A DNA stretch of 64,000 bases. It comes from Tunturiibacter gelidiferens. GTDB lineage: Bacteria > Acidobacteriota > Terriglobia > Terriglobales > Acidobacteriaceae. Under the pieces are notes generated by a model. That model was not told the DNA's origin, searched no databases, and was given only the letters and a program-made list of their open reading frames with translations. Both the position numbers and the translations under genes were made by a program. Of this stretch, positions 42,375 to 52,771 are shown one piece after another. The DNA is taken from NCBI RefSeq assembly GCF_013410115.1, contig NZ_JACCCV010000002.1:1-64000 (forward strand). Reading direction: 5' to 3'. The first letter of the stretch is position 1. Each line of letters opens with the position of its first letter.

Positions 42375-43745
42375 ATGCATAGACCGAAACGAACGCCAGT
42401 CAGTCGGCACTCTTATTGGCACAATATAGTAGCTCTGCTCTTTCTTCTTGCATGCGCCTTCGCCCTACAAGCGCAGGAAGGCTTCAAGACTGAAACCTCC
42501 AGCGGAGTCTCCAACATCCGCATCGCAGTCGCCGACTTCAAACCCGCCTCCGCAGATCCGCAAACCTCCGCCTTCAAACACACCTTCGACGCGACCCTCT
42601 ACGCGGACCTGGCGAACGCTGGCATCTTCGACATCGTCTCGAAGAGTCTCCTCCCGGAATCCACTCCAGGCGCACCCGCCGAGATCAGGATTCAGCAGTG
42701 GGCCGATGCACCGACGTCCGCGGCCATGGTGGCCTTCGGCAACTTCAGCGTTCAGGGCAACAGAATCACCTGCAACGGCTTCCTCTTCGACGCAAAGAAT
42801 CTCCAGTACCCACAGGTCCTCGCCAAGCAGTACAACGAGGACGCCACCGACGACTCAGCCCGCCAGATCGCCCATCGCTTCGCCGACGAGATCATCTTCC
42901 GTCTCAGCGGAGGAAGTCAGGGTATCGCAGAATCCAAGATCTACTACGTCAAGCTCACAGGCGCCGACAAAGAGATCTGGCAGATGGACTACGACGGAGC
43001 CAACCAGCACCCTCTCACACACCTCGGCACGGTCTCCCTATCTCCTCGCATCTCGCCCGACAACTCCCGCCTGGCCTTCTCCTCACTAGGCCGCGATGGC
43101 TTTCAAATCCGCATGTTCTCTCTCGTCCTCAACCGCATGGTGAACTTCTCCGCAACCGGCGGGACCAATCTCTCGCCGGCATGGTCGCCCAACGGCAAGG
43201 ACATCGCCTACTCCTCCTCCCGCAGCGGCGACCCTGAGATCTGGATCTCCGACACCAACGGAGGCACCTCCCGCCGCGTCACCAGCTTCCGCGGCCCCGA
43301 CGTCTCACCCGTCTTCAACCCCCGCACCGGCTCGCAGATCGCCTGGATCAGCGGACGCACCAATCTGCCCCAACTCTACGTCATGGACGTTGACGGCTCC
43401 AATATCCAGCGCATGACCGACGGTGGATACGCAACGTCCCCCTCATGGTCTCCCAACGGACAGTTCCTCACCTTCGCCTGGGATCGCAAGTACGGCCCAG
43501 GCGCTCCCGGTGGACAGGATATCTACGTCATGGAGATCGCCACTAAACGCTGGATTCAACTCACCCACGACGGCGGTCGTTGCGACTTCCCCTCCTGGTC
43601 TCCAGACGGGCGTCACATCGTCTACGCCAACTCACCCGATGGCAAAGCCACCCACATGAAGATCATGACCATGCTGGCCGACGGCACGCAAAAACATGAA
43701 CTCACCGGCGCTGGCGCAGACATGCCCAACTGGAGCTGGAAGTAA
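42375..43745 (+). CDS. tolB: Tol-Pal system protein TolB
   Basis: A 456-aa periplasmic protein with a signal peptide (ALLFLLACAFALQAQ), an N-terminal domain (IRIAVADFKPASADPQTSAF) and a C-terminal beta-propeller of repeated WSPNG/ISPDNSRLAFSS blades such as SPAWSPNGKDIAYSSSRSGDPE and SPSWSPNGQFLTFAWDRKYG. TolB binds Pal and releases it during envelope constriction. It lies 96 bp after the TonB-like gene and before pal. Confidence 0.95.
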   Translation: MHRPKRTPVSRHSYWHNIVALLFLLACAFALQAQEGFKTETSSGVSNIRIAVADFKPASADPQTSAFKHTFDATLYADLANAGIFDIVSKSLLPESTPGAPAEIRIQQWADAPTSAAMVAFGNFSVQGNRITCNGFLFDAKNLQYPQVLAKQYNEDATDDSARQIAHRFADEIIFRLSGGSQGIAESKIYYVKLTGADKEIWQMDYDGANQHPLTHLGTVSLSPRISPDNSRLAFSSLGRDGFQIRMFSLVLNRMVNFSATGGTNLSPAWSPNGKDIAYSSSRSGDPEIWISDTNGGTSRRVTSFRGPDVSPVFNPRTGSQIAWISGRTNLPQLYVMDVDGSNIQRMTDGGYATSPSWSPNGQFLTFAWDRKYGPGAPGGQDIYVMEIATKRWIQLTHDGGRCDFPSWSPDGRHIVYANSPDGKATHMKIMTMLADGTQKHELTGAGADMPNWSWK

Positions 43746-43822
43746 ACATTCTTATCGTCTCTGCGGAAGCGCTTCGCAGGCAACTTGATCTTTGATCCAC
43801 TAACGTTGGCAGGAGATATCAA

Positions 43823-44590
43823 ATGAACGCGATGCAAATAGGAATTCGCAAGACCTTGGTGATTGCAGTAACCCTCATTTCCATCGGCGCCGTCACCGGC
43901 TGCCACAAGAAGGCCAGCGGCATTGACCCGAATGCGCTCGGCCCGGCGCCTGCTCCTCCAGCGGCCGCCCCCACTGCCACCATCACCGCAGATCCGCTCT
44001 CCATCGATGTCGGCCAATCCGTCGTCCTCAACTGGCGCACACAGAACGCAGCCTCTGTCACCCTCGACGGCATCGGCGACGTGAGCACCAACGGCACCCA
44101 GACCGTCGCTCCGTCCACCTCCACCAACTTTCATCTCACTGCCAAAGGTGACGGCGGCACCACCGAAGCCAGCGTGCGCGTAACCGTCCGCGTACCTGCT
44201 GCCCCCACTGCGCCTCCTCCGGCAGACACGGACATGGGCACCGAAGCCGCCTTCCACCAGAACGTTCAGGACGTCTTCTTCGACTACGACAGCTTCGATC
44301 TTCGTCCCGACGCAACGTCAGCTGCATCCAAAGCAGCAGCGTACCTCACCGCTCACCCCGCCATCAGGGTCGTCATCGGGGGTTACTGCGACGACCGCGG
44401 CTCAGCAGAGTACAACCTTGCCCTCGGCGAGAACCGCGCCAACGCCGCTCGCACCGCTCTGGTCTCCGCTGGTGTACCGGCTAGCCGTCTTCGCGTCATC
44501 AGCTACGGCAAAGAGAAGCAGTTCTGCACTGAAGAGAACGAGAGCTGCTGGCAGCAAAACCGCCGCGCCCAGTTCTCCCTCGACCGCTAG
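43823..44590 (+). CDS. pal: Peptidoglycan-associated lipoprotein Pal
   Basis: A 255-aa outer-membrane lipoprotein. The lipobox is VTGC with Cys27. An Ig-like stretch (DPLSIDVGQSVVLNWRTQNA ... STNFHLTAKGDGG) precedes the OmpA-type domain: FFDYDSFDLRPDATSAASKA, YLTAHPAIRVVIGGYCDDRGSAEYN and ALGENRANAARTALVSAGV, with the diaminopimelate-binding Asp/Arg. The Ig-like insert makes it longer than E. coli Pal (173 aa). A terminator (44622-44650) follows. Confidence 0.95.
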   Translation: MNAMQIGIRKTLVIAVTLISIGAVTGCHKKASGIDPNALGPAPAPPAAAPTATITADPLSIDVGQSVVLNWRTQNAASVTLDGIGDVSTNGTQTVAPSTSTNFHLTAKGDGGTTEASVRVTVRVPAAPTAPPPADTDMGTEAAFHQNVQDVFFDYDSFDLRPDATSAASKAAAYLTAHPAIRVVIGGYCDDRGSAEYNLALGENRANAARTALVSAGVPASRLRVISYGKEKQFCTEENESCWQQNRRAQFSLDR

Positions 44591-44621
44591 CCTCAACGCA
44601 ACCAATCAAAAACCATCCCTT

Positions 44622-44650
44622 CCCCTGTCCTGATTCAAGGACAGGGGTTT
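44622..44650 (+). terminator. Terminator after pal
   Basis: CCCCTGTCC-tgattcaa-GGACAGGGG is a perfect 9-bp stem followed by TTT, 32 bp after the pal stop. The short T run may allow read-through to cpoB. Confidence 0.7.
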
Positions 44651-44709
44651 CTGCTAACCTGACCCCAACTCTTTTTAGTTCCTCGCGCGGCCCACCACGC
44701 TGAGGGTCG

Positions 44710-45720
44710 ATGGAAGACAGAAAGCCGAGTGCCTCTGACATGATCAAACCAATTCAACCCGTTCACCGTAAATTTGCCATCCCGACGATTCCATTAGCCG
44801 CTCTCCTCGCGGTCATCCTATTCTCCTCCGCCCCAGCCTTCGCCGTAAGCAAAGACATGGTGCAGCTGCAGACCCAGATTCAGGAGCTGCAGGACGCGGT
44901 AGCCCGGCTTCAGCAGTCCAACGATGAGCGCATGGGCGTCATGAAAGACCTCATCCAACAAAGCGCCGACTCCATCAACAAGATGGGTGCAAACGTCGAC
45001 GCAATGCGCAAGCAGCTACAGACCCAGCAGGAGGCGCAAGGCGGAAAGGTCGACCAGGTCTCCGGCCAGATTCAATCCCTCAACGACTCCGTCGACGAGA
45101 TCAAGGCACGCATCGCAACCCTCCAGAAGCTCATGCAGGATGTCCAGAGCCAGCAGCAGTCCATGAGCGCCGGAATGCCGCAGCCGACAGGCTCAGCGGC
45201 CCCCCAACCCTCGAACTCCGCACCGATCACAACCGCGCCTCCAACGGGCCCGGCCCCCATCGTGAGAAAAGGCAAACCCTCGGCAAACATCCCCCAGGCA
45301 GCCGACACTCCCGGTCCCGCCGTCCCTCCCGCCGACGAGCTCTACAAGACCGCCCTCGGCGACTACATGGCCGCCAAGTACCCCCTCGCATCCTCTGAGT
45401 TCGGCGACGTCGTCAAGTACTACCCCGACAATCCCCTCTCAGGAAACTCCTTTTACTACCAGGCGGAGATCGACTTCCGCGACGGCCGCTACCCCGCCGC
45501 CATCAAGTCCTACGATGCCGTCCTCGAGCAGTATCCCGACAGCAACAAGGTCCCCGCCTCCCACCTTCACAAAGGCATCGCCCTCTTCAATCTCAAGGAG
45601 AACGAAGCCGGCACCCGCGAGCTCCGCGCCCTCATCCAACGCTTCCCCAATGCGCCGGAGTCGATGCAGGCTCGCAGCAAACTCAGCGGCATGGGCATCC
45701 CCGTCACACCCAAGCACTAA
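44710..45720 (+). CDS. cpoB: Tol-Pal system protein YbgF/CpoB
   Basis: A 336-aa periplasmic protein. The signal peptide (IPLAALLAVILFSSAPAFA) is followed by a coiled coil (DMVQLQTQIQELQDAVARLQ to IATLQKLMQDVQSQQQSM), a Pro/Ala-rich linker, and TPR repeats (YKTALGDYMAAKYPLASSEF, NSFYYQAEIDFRDGRYPAAI, PASHLHKGIALFNLKENEAG). It coordinates peptidoglycan synthesis with outer-membrane constriction. The start is ATG 44710, with an internal alternative Met at residue 11. It closes the tol-pal group. Confidence 0.9.
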   Translation: MEDRKPSASDMIKPIQPVHRKFAIPTIPLAALLAVILFSSAPAFAVSKDMVQLQTQIQELQDAVARLQQSNDERMGVMKDLIQQSADSINKMGANVDAMRKQLQTQQEAQGGKVDQVSGQIQSLNDSVDEIKARIATLQKLMQDVQSQQQSMSAGMPQPTGSAAPQPSNSAPITTAPPTGPAPIVRKGKPSANIPQAADTPGPAVPPADELYKTALGDYMAAKYPLASSEFGDVVKYYPDNPLSGNSFYYQAEIDFRDGRYPAAIKSYDAVLEQYPDSNKVPASHLHKGIALFNLKENEAGTRELRALIQRFPNAPESMQARSKLSGMGIPVTPKH

Positions 45721-45723
45721 GCC

Positions 45724-46782
45724 TCAGTTACGTATCCCCTGCATCAGAGCCTCAATCTCGGCCCGTGCTTCCCCGCTAAGCGGTAGCCAAGGCAGACGCG
45801 GCCTCCCTCCGAAGTACCCATTCAAATCACACCCAAACTTGATGCCTCCAACCCCCATCTGTTTCTCTATCCTTGCCGCCACATCCTGCAACCTCATCTG
45901 CTTCTCCTGTGCCAACCCTTCATCCCCATCCTTCCACGCCGCCAGCACCTCATAGCAGGCCTGCGGAGCCGCCGCCGCAAACGCCGGCATCGCTCCCACT
46001 GCGCCACTCTTCAGGCCTTCAAACATCCCATCAGTCCTTCCAGCCAATACTTGAAATCCCACCACCTTCGTTCGCGTCTTCGCCACAGTCTTCGACGGCG
46101 TCGCCACAGCAGCTCCCCCGTCCGTCAATGCAGTCGCCAAAATCAAATCTTTTGCCTCGGCGCCTTCACTTCGACTCTGCATCCTCCCAGTCACGGCCGC
46201 GAACACCCCCGTCACCGTCACGTCCCGCTTGTACCTCGCAGTTCCCGTCTTAATCGCCTCCATCCGCTCGCGGTCGCCCAAACCATCCACCATCCCGAGT
46301 ACCTTCGAATGTCCCGCCAGCTCGATCACAACCTCCGCCGGCAACACAGAGCCCTCATCTGACGCCGGGCAATACAACACAACCGGCAGCGCCGACCGGT
46401 CGCCCACCGCCTGGAAATAGCTCATCAGTTCCTTCGTCCGTTCTCCAGTACCCCGAAGCATCAAAGGCCGCTTCACCAGCACAACATCATATCCAAACTC
46501 AGCAGCGGACTCCGCCAACTCCAGCGTTCCCACCACGCTATCGCGCGACACACCTGCAATCAGCACCTTCTCTGCCGCAGCTGCCGCAACAACAGTCCGC
46601 AACACATGTCGTGTCTCCTCTTCCGACAGCAGAGTCGGCTCCCCTGCATCACACAGCGCAACAAGCCCGGCGGCAGGCGTCTTCGAGTAGCGAGACACAT
46701 TGTGTTCCAGCTTATGGAGATTAAGGCGTCCGTCGGGATAGAACGGTGTAGTCAGCGGTAGTTGAAGCCCATCAAGCAGCAT
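45724..46782 (-). CDS. DapA-family protein lacking the Schiff-base lysine
   Basis: A 352-aa (beta/alpha)8 protein of the dihydrodipicolinate synthase/N-acetylneuraminate lyase family. Readable motifs are LDGLQLPLTTPFYPDGRL, PAAGLVALCDAGEPTLLSEEE and PVVLYCPASDEG with Tyr137. In active members the strand after residue 160 reads G-x-K-D, Lys forming the imine; here it reads LGMVDGLGD with Val165. Aldolase chemistry of the classical type is therefore unlikely. A different role or a pseudoenzyme is possible. It converges with cpoB and starts at ATG 46782. Confidence 0.8.
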   Translation of the reverse strand: MLLDGLQLPLTTPFYPDGRLNLHKLEHNVSRYSKTPAAGLVALCDAGEPTLLSEEETRHVLRTVVAAAAAEKVLIAGVSRDSVVGTLELAESAAEFGYDVVLVKRPLMLRGTGERTKELMSYFQAVGDRSALPVVLYCPASDEGSVLPAEVVIELAGHSKVLGMVDGLGDRERMEAIKTGTARYKRDVTVTGVFAAVTGRMQSRSEGAEAKDLILATALTDGGAAVATPSKTVAKTRTKVVGFQVLAGRTDGMFEGLKSGAVGAMPAFAAAAPQACYEVLAAWKDGDEGLAQEKQMRLQDVAARIEKQMGVGGIKFGCDLNGYFGGRPRLPWLPLSGEARAEIEALMQGIRN

Positions 46783-46900
46783 CTCTCTATTCTAAGAGCG
46801 AATGCCCAAACCATGCGAAGCCGTGCCCCATACCCCGAAAGACGTAACCACGGGCCGTCTCGACGAAACCCCATTGCAGTAATCTAACCTTTTGATACCT

Positions 46901-47386
46901 ATGACCAACGGACGAGACATCTCGCAGGGCAAATCTCTCGGCGACCTTGGCCGCGAAGCCTCCTGGTTTCTCACCCACACCCTCATCGCCGTCCTCATGC
47001 TCGCCATCGTCATAGTAGTCATCTCGCTCAACCACCCAGACCCAGACTCAGCGACTCCCAAAGTGCTCGCCACCATTCTGGCCGCCCTGATCCCCCTCTT
47101 CGGCGGAGCGATCGTCACTCGCCTCCTGCAAAACGACATCGCGCCCTACACCTGGATCTCAGGTCTGGTCATCTTCTCCATCGTATGTGTCTGGGTGCTC
47201 GACCTGCCCACCGGCAAAGGTCTCTGCGAAGGCTGCGGAGCAGTGGAAAAGCTCTGGCGCACCTTCTTCACCTTCCGCCATGGCAGCGGGCTCATGGGTG
47301 GGGACGGCCTCCTCATCGGCACCTGGCTCCCCCTGTCAATGATCAGCTACGCCATCGGCGCAAAGATCGCCCGCGAGCCCTACTAA
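46901..47386 (+). CDS. Hypothetical membrane protein, 161 aa
   Basis: A small protein with about four hydrophobic helices (HTLIAVLMLAIVIVVIS, VLATILAALIPLFGGAIV, YTWISGLVIFSIVCVWVLDL, GLLIGTWLPLSMISYAIGA). A CEGCG motif near residue 112 could hold a disulfide or metal. No family is recognised. The start is ATG 46901; an upstream TTG at 46892 is in frame. Convergent with carB, 15 bp between stops. Confidence 0.7.
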   Translation: MTNGRDISQGKSLGDLGREASWFLTHTLIAVLMLAIVIVVISLNHPDPDSATPKVLATILAALIPLFGGAIVTRLLQNDIAPYTWISGLVIFSIVCVWVLDLPTGKGLCEGCGAVEKLWRTFFTFRHGSGLMGGDGLLIGTWLPLSMISYAIGAKIAREPY

Positions 47387-47401
47387 CCCACCTGATATCT
47401 T

Positions 47402-50400
47402 CTAGTCGACCACCGCAACCGCTTTGACCTCGCCCGCAATCCTGTTCGCGTGAAGCGTCTGCAACGCCACAACACTCAAGGTACCGTCCTGCAACGCGGA
47501 GATCCCCTCGGCCGCTGCCCGTGCCGCTGCCAGCGTCGTAATCGTCGGGATCCTCGCCATCACCGCCGCGCGCCGAATCGCCTTCTCATCAAAGAACGTA
47601 TCCTGCCCATGCGGCGTGTTCACGATCAGCTGAATCCGATCTCCCTTGATCAGGTCAACCACATTCGGCCGACCCTCCTTCACCTTGTAGACGCGCTCCG
47701 GCTGCAGCCCAGCCTGTTCCAGCACAAGAGCCGTGCCATGCGTAGCTACCAGGTGAAATCCCATCTCCACAAAATCCCGCGCCAGCAACACTGCGCCTTC
47801 CTTATCGTGATCATTGACGCTCAGAAACACCGTCCCCTGCAACGGAAGCACCTGCCCCGCGGCGATCTGCGCCTTCGCAAACGCCTCGCCAAAGTTATCC
47901 GCAACCCCCATCACCTCGCCCGTAGACTTCATCTCCGGTCCAAGCACCGTATCCACGCCCGGGAACTTGCCCCACGGAAACACCGGCGACTTCACAAAGT
48001 AATGCGAGCCCGTCTCCAGATCCTTACCACTGGCTGTCTGCTCCGGCAACAACTCCTTCAACTTCCGTCCCACCATAATCCGCGAAGCAATCTTCGCCAG
48101 CGGAATCCCCGTCGCCTTCGAAACATAAGGCACCGTCCGCGAAGCCCGAGGGTTCACCTCAATCACGTAAACAATCCCGCGCTGAATCGCAAACTGAATA
48201 TTCACCAGCCCGCGCACGCTCAACGCCATCGCCAGCTTGCGCGTGTACTCGCGAATCATCCGCAGCACGTCATCGCTCAGATCAACCGCAGGCAGCACGC
48301 AGGACGAGTCGCCCGAGTGAATCCCCGCCTCTTCGATGTGCTGCATGATCCCAGCGATCACCACATCGTCGCCATCGCACAGCGCATCCACATCGCACTC
48401 GACTGCGTCTTCCAGGAAGTGGTCGATCAACACCGGCCGCTCCTGCGAGTACTCGATCGCCGTCGACATATACCGCACAACTGCCTCATCGTCGTACGCG
48501 ATCACCATCGCGCGTCCACCCAGAACATACGAAGGCCGCACCAGCACCGGATAACCCACACGATTCGCGCCAGCCACAGCCTCTTCCACGCTCGTCGCCA
48601 TCGCGCCCTCAGGCTGTGGAATCTTCAACTCTTCAATCAGTTTTCCAAACCGTTTTCGGTCTTCCGCTAGATCAATCGACTCCGGCGACGTCCCAATAAT
48701 AGGAACACCAGCCTTCTTCAGCGGCAGCGAAAGATTCAGCGGCGTCTGACCGCCAAACTGCACGATCATCCCGATCTCCGCACCCGAAGAAGCCTCGTGC
48801 TCATACACCCCAAGCACATCCTCCAAAGTCAGCGGCTCGAAGTACAGCCGGTCGCTCGTGTCATAGTCGGTCGACACCGTCTCCGGATTGCAGTTCACCA
48901 TGATGGTCTCGTAACCATCCTCACGCAGCGCAAACGCCGCATGGCAGCAGCAGTAATCGAACTCAATTCCCTGCCCGATACGATTCGGCCCACTCCCCAG
49001 AATCAGAATCTTCTTCTTCTTCGTCGGCGCCGCTTCATCTTCCTCGTCATAGCAGCTGTACAGATAAGGCGTGTAGCTCTCAAACTCACCCGCGCACGTA
49101 TCCACCATCTTGTACACCGGCACCACGTTCAGCTTCTTCCGCAACGCCCGCACAGCCGCCGTTCCTTCAGCGCCGGTCAAACCCCAGCTAGCCGCCAACC
49201 TCTCATCCGAGATCCCCATCCGCTTCGCCGCCCGCAGTTGCTCCGCCGTCACCTCCGCCATCGGCACTCCGCCAACCGCCTTGATCTCATCCGTAATCTG
49301 CTTCATCTGATACAGGAACCACGGGTCCATCGAGGTCATGCGTGCAACCTCGCGCACCGTCATCCCCCGCTCAAACGCGTACCGAATATAGTTCAATCGT
49401 TCCGGATGTGGAGTCACCAAACGCTGCGTCAACCGCCGCGGCTCAATCTCATCCGCCGTCGCCTTCTTACCCGTCTCCAGCGACCGCACCGCCTTCATCA
49501 TCGCTTCCTTGAAGGTCCTGCCGATCGCCATCACCTCGCCAACCGACTTCATCTGCGGCCCCAGCACCTCATCCGCGCCAGGAAACTTCTCAAACTGCCA
49601 CTTCGGAATCTTCACCACGACATAGTCAATCGTCGGCTCAAAACAGGCAGGCGTTGCCTTCGTAATGTCATTCTGAATCTCATCGAGCGTGTACCCGACC
49701 GCCAACCGCGCCGCAATCTTCGCAATCGGAAAACCCGTCGCCTTACTCGCCAGCGCCGACGAACGCGACACCCGCGGATTCATCTCAATCACCGTCATGC
49801 GCCCGTTCAGCGGATTCACCGCAAACTGCACATTGCTCCCGCCCGTCTCCACACCAATCTCGCGAATCACGCGAATCGCCGCATCCCGCATCGCCTGGTA
49901 CTCGCGATCCGTCAGCGTCTGCGCCGGAGCAACAGTAATCGAGTCACCCGTATGCACACCCATCGGATCGAAGTTCTCAATCGAGCAAATAATGATGACG
50001 TTATCCTTCAGATCCCGCACCACCTCCAGCTCATACTCCTTCCATCCGAGCACGCTCTCTTCAAGCAAACACTCATGCACCGGCGAAAGATCGAGCCCGC
50101 GCGAAAGAATCTCCATCAACTCTTCGCGGTTGTAAGCAATTCCACCGCCCGAACCGCCCAGCGTAAACGAAGGCCGAATCACCACCGGAAATCCAATCTT
50201 CGTCGCAAACTCCAACCCATCGCGAATATTGTTGATCAGCGCAGACCGCGGCATATCCAGCCCGATCTTCGTCATCGCGTCCTTGAACAGCAGCCGGTCC
50301 TCAGCCTTCTTGATCGCCTCTAGCTTCGCGCCGATCAGCTCAATCCCCAGCTTATCCAGCACACCGGAGTCCGCCAGATCCACCGCAAGATTCAGCGCCG

Positions 50401-50716
50401 TCTGCCCACCCACCGTAGGCAGCACAGCAAATTTTCCTTTGCCCCCAAGACCATCCCGGTCCAGCATCTCCTTCTCAACGCGGAGAATCTCTTCGAGATA
50501 AGCGGCATTTAGCGGTTCAATATAGGTTCTATCCGCAACCTCAGGATCGGTCATGATCGACGCGGGATTCGAGTTCACCAGCACGACCTCATAGCCCTCG
50601 GCCTTCAGCGCCTTACAAGCCTGAGTCCCCGAGTAATCGAACTCCGCCGATTGACCAATCACAATCGGCCCCGAGCCGATCACCAAAATCTTCGCAATGT
50701 CATTCCTGCGTGGCAT
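47402..50716 (-). CDS. carB: Carbamoyl-phosphate synthase large subunit
   Basis: The 1104-aa ATP-grasp synthase of the pyrimidine and arginine pathways. Both halves are visible. The N-terminal carboxyphosphate half starts [26 protein letters not shown]. The C-terminal carbamate half starts [20 protein letters not shown], and the ATP-grasp loops are [21 protein letters not shown] and [23 protein letters not shown]-terminal MGS-type allosteric domain follows. The 31 extra residues over E. coli (1073) are spread out. The start overlaps the preceding gene by 17 bp. Confidence 0.97.
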   Translation of the reverse strand: MPRRNDIAKILVIGSGPIVIGQSAEFDYSGTQACKALKAEGYEVVLVNSNPASIMTDPEVADRTYIEPLNAAYLEEILRVEKEMLDRDGLGGKGKFAVLPTVGGQTALNLAVDLADSGVLDKLGIELIGAKLEAIKKAEDRLLFKDAMTKIGLDMPRSALINNIRDGLEFATKIGFPVVIRPSFTLGGSGGGIAYNREELMEILSRGLDLSPVHECLLEESVLGWKEYELEVVRDLKDNVIIICSIENFDPMGVHTGDSITVAPAQTLTDREYQAMRDAAIRVIREIGVETGGSNVQFAVNPLNGRMTVIEMNPRVSRSSALASKATGFPIAKIAARLAVGYTLDEIQNDITKATPACFEPTIDYVVVKIPKWQFEKFPGADEVLGPQMKSVGEVMAIGRTFKEAMMKAVRSLETGKKATADEIEPRRLTQRLVTPHPERLNYIRYAFERGMTVREVARMTSMDPWFLYQMKQITDEIKAVGGVPMAEVTAEQLRAAKRMGISDERLAASWGLTGAEGTAAVRALRKKLNVVPVYKMVDTCAGEFESYTPYLYSCYDEEDEAAPTKKKKILILGSGPNRIGQGIEFDYCCCHAAFALREDGYETIMVNCNPETVSTDYDTSDRLYFEPLTLEDVLGVYEHEASSGAEIGMIVQFGGQTPLNLSLPLKKAGVPIIGTSPESIDLAEDRKRFGKLIEELKIPQPEGAMATSVEEAVAGANRVGYPVLVRPSYVLGGRAMVIAYDDEAVVRYMSTAIEYSQERPVLIDHFLEDAVECDVDALCDGDDVVIAGIMQHIEEAGIHSGDSSCVLPAVDLSDDVLRMIREYTRKLAMALSVRGLVNIQFAIQRGIVYVIEVNPRASRTVPYVSKATGIPLAKIASRIMVGRKLKELLPEQTASGKDLETGSHYFVKSPVFPWGKFPGVDTVLGPEMKSTGEVMGVADNFGEAFAKAQIAAGQVLPLQGTVFLSVNDHDKEGAVLLARDFVEMGFHLVATHGTALVLEQAGLQPERVYKVKEGRPNVVDLIKGDRIQLIVNTPHGQDTFFDEKAIRRAAVMARIPTITTLAAARAAAEGISALQDGTLSVVALQTLHANRIAGEVKAVAVVD

Positions 50717-51233
50717 TCATCTTCTCCGCTTCTTGCAACGAACCGCCACAAGGCAACGATTCGATAGTTCTGTAAATCGGTACATGACTCAACTCTGCCG
50801 CATACTCCTCGGCGTCATCCGGATGGCTGATCAAATCCCGCGAATCCGGCTTGTAGTACTTCACGTGAAAACTTCCAACCGTTCCATCGGCTTCTGGGTA
50901 AAGATTAGCCTCGCCCAGCCACTGGCCCCACATCTCCACACTTCCAAGCAACGCGGTCAGCTTCCCAGCGCTGTCGAACTTGTAATCAAAGACAACTTCA
51001 TGATCCGGATAAAACTGCCGCAATCGAGCCGCTTCGAGCACGGTTCCCGCAAAGGAAAGCTCCGCAAACACTGTCCCAGCCCTTGGATTGATCAGTGGCT
51101 GAAACCGCTGCAAGCTCCACGCGCCGTTCATCGCGCGGGTGCAGTACACAGCTTTTGTCTTTCTCTTGACTCCAAAAACAGAAGAAGAAAACAGAAGCAG
51201 CACCATGAGAAAAGTGCCACCTCGCAAAATCAT
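50700..51233 (-). CDS. Exported protein of unknown function between carA and carB
   Basis: A 177-aa protein with a strong signal peptide ([14 protein letters not shown]). The mature part is beta-rich with aromatic repeats ([56 protein letters not shown]). No family is recognised. Its start directly follows the carA stop with no gap, and its end overlaps carB by 17 bp, so it is translated between the two enzyme subunits. Why an exported protein is coupled to a cytoplasmic synthase is not explained. GTG/ATG choice is not an issue: ATG 51233. Confidence 0.8.
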   Translation of the reverse strand: MILRGGTFLMVLLLFSSSVFGVKRKTKAVYCTRAMNGAWSLQRFQPLINPRAGTVFAELSFAGTVLEAARLRQFYPDHEVVFDYKFDSAGKLTALLGSVEMWGQWLGEANLYPEADGTVGSFHVKYYKPDSRDLISHPDDAEEYAAELSHVPIYRTIESLPCGGSLQEAEKMNATQE

Positions 51234-52376
51234 CTACTTCTTCCACTCTTCCATCATCTTCCGGAAATCCTTGAAGAGATAATGCGAGTCGTGCGGCCCC
51301 GGACTAGCCTCCGGATGGTACTGCACACTGAACATCGGGTCCGTTTTATGCTTCAAACCAGCCAGTGTCTGATCGTTCAGATTCGTATGCGTCTTCTCCA
51401 CCGTCTTCTCATCCAGAGACTTCGGATCGACAGCGAAGTTATGGTTCTGCGCGGTAATCTCAACCTTCCCCGTCTGATGATTCATGATCGGGTGGTTTCC
51501 GCCGTGGTGCCCGAACTTCAGCTTGTAGGTCGTACCGCCCAGCGCCAGCCCAAAGATCTGGTGGCCAAGGCAGATCCCGAAGATCGGTGCCTTCCCCTGC
51601 AGCTGCTTCACATTCTCAACCGCATACTCCAACGGCTCCGGATCCCCCGGCCCATTCGAGAAGAACACCCCATCCGGCTTCATGGCCAGCACATCCGCCG
51701 CCGAAGTCTTCGCCGGAACCACCGTCACGCGGCAGTTCTCCCGCGTCAGCATCCGCAGAATATTCTCTTTGATCCCGAAGTCATACGCGACCACATGCAT
51801 CTGCTTCGCGTCTTCACCGAGTGCCGCAGTCAGCAACGTATCGCCTGTCTGATTCTTCGGCTCATTCGCATCCCACTCATAAGCTACCTTCGTGCTCACG
51901 ACGCTTGCGAGATCGGTTCCTTCCATCTTCTTGATCGCTCGCGCCTTCGCAACCAGGGAATCCACATCGAGATTCTCCCCCGAAGCAATCACCCCGCGCA
52001 TCACGCCATTGGCCCGCAGATGACGCACCACCGCACGCGTATCAATCTCCGCAATCACCGGCACGCCATAGCGCTCGAGATACTCATCCGCCACCTGCGT
52101 CGAACGCCAGTTCGAACTCATCGGCGAAAACTCGCGCGTCACCAATCCTTCGATGAACGGCTTCTTCGACTCCGCATCGCTCGGCGTCGTCCCATAGTTC
52201 CCAATATGTGGATTTGTAAGAACCACGATCTGACCCGCATAGGAAGGATCGGTAAAGATCTCTTGATAGCCGGTCAGTGATGTATTGAAGACCACCTCGC
52301 CCGAGCATTCCGCCCGCGCGCCAAAACTCTTACCCCGAAAAACGCGCCCATCTTCTAGCGCCAGTATTGCCTGCAT
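51234..52376 (-). CDS. carA: Carbamoyl-phosphate synthase small subunit
   Basis: The 380-aa glutaminase subunit that supplies ammonia to CarB. The class-I amidotransferase triad is in [17 protein letters not shown] (Cys) and [15 protein letters not shown] (His, Glu). The N-terminal half starts [19 protein letters not shown]. Residues [10 protein letters not shown] and [11 protein letters not shown] are family markers. The start is ATG 52376. The operon order is carA, exported unknown, carB. Confidence 0.97.
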   Translation of the reverse strand: MQAILALEDGRVFRGKSFGARAECSGEVVFNTSLTGYQEIFTDPSYAGQIVVLTNPHIGNYGTTPSDAESKKPFIEGLVTREFSPMSSNWRSTQVADEYLERYGVPVIAEIDTRAVVRHLRANGVMRGVIASGENLDVDSLVAKARAIKKMEGTDLASVVSTKVAYEWDANEPKNQTGDTLLTAALGEDAKQMHVVAYDFGIKENILRMLTRENCRVTVVPAKTSAADVLAMKPDGVFFSNGPGDPEPLEYAVENVKQLQGKAPIFGICLGHQIFGLALGGTTYKLKFGHHGGNHPIMNHQTGKVEITAQNHNFAVDPKSLDEKTVEKTHTNLNDQTLAGLKHKTDPMFSVQYHPEASPGPHDSHYLFKDFRKMMEEWKK

Positions 52377-52462
52377 TGCCTCTCCTGCCTGGAGTGGATT
52401 TAATAGATTCTATCAGCATTCGCGCTGCAAAACGCCGATCGCAGGCAAATCCCTTCGCACGC

Positions 52463-52494
52463 AAAAAGGGCTCGGCACAATCGCCGAGCCCTTT
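52463..52494 (-). terminator. Terminator after the His-rich peptide gene
   Basis: AAAGGGCTCGGC-acaatc-GCCGAGCCCTTT is a perfect 12-bp dyad; on the minus strand it ends in five T. It lies between the peptide stop (52512) and the carA start. Confidence 0.85.
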
Positions 52495-52511
52495 CACATT
52501 CTGTTCAAACT

Positions 52512-52634
52512 CTAGCTGTGGTGGTGATGATGATGGTGACGATGATGATGATAGGTAGACGCGTTAGCAGGTACTACCGCACCGGCAAGAACGACGAAGG
52601 CAACTACAGCAAGAAATAACGAACGCAGCTTCAT
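52512..52634 (-). CDS. Secreted His-rich peptide precursor, 40 aa
   Basis: The frame from ATG 52634 gives MKLRSLFLAVVAFVVLAGAV then VPANA, a textbook signal peptide with AxA cleavage, followed by only STYHHHRHHHHHHHS. The mature peptide would be about 15 residues with ten His and one Arg, a strong candidate for binding Ni2+, Zn2+ or Cu2+ outside the membrane. GGGAG precedes the start at good distance, and a perfect terminator follows, so it is an independent transcription unit. No homologue can be named. An upstream frame to 52763 lacks signal features. Confidence 0.75.
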   Translation of the reverse strand: MKLRSLFLAVVAFVVLAGAVVPANASTYHHHRHHHHHHHS

Positions 52635-52771
52635 GACAAACTCCCTCTCGATTAGCCACTCTTTCGAATGGTGTGTAGCTAAGTGGCAGCGTAACCCGTC
52701 CTCCAGTAGGTAAGGGACATATTTTTCCTCAATCGAAGCGAGGTTCCGACCTTGATTCCCCAATCGGTCCG

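Noticed and set aside
48797..50323. 508-codon plus-strand frame and similar long frames opposite carB
   Set aside because: Antisense to carB, with low-complexity Arg/His translation and no family features.
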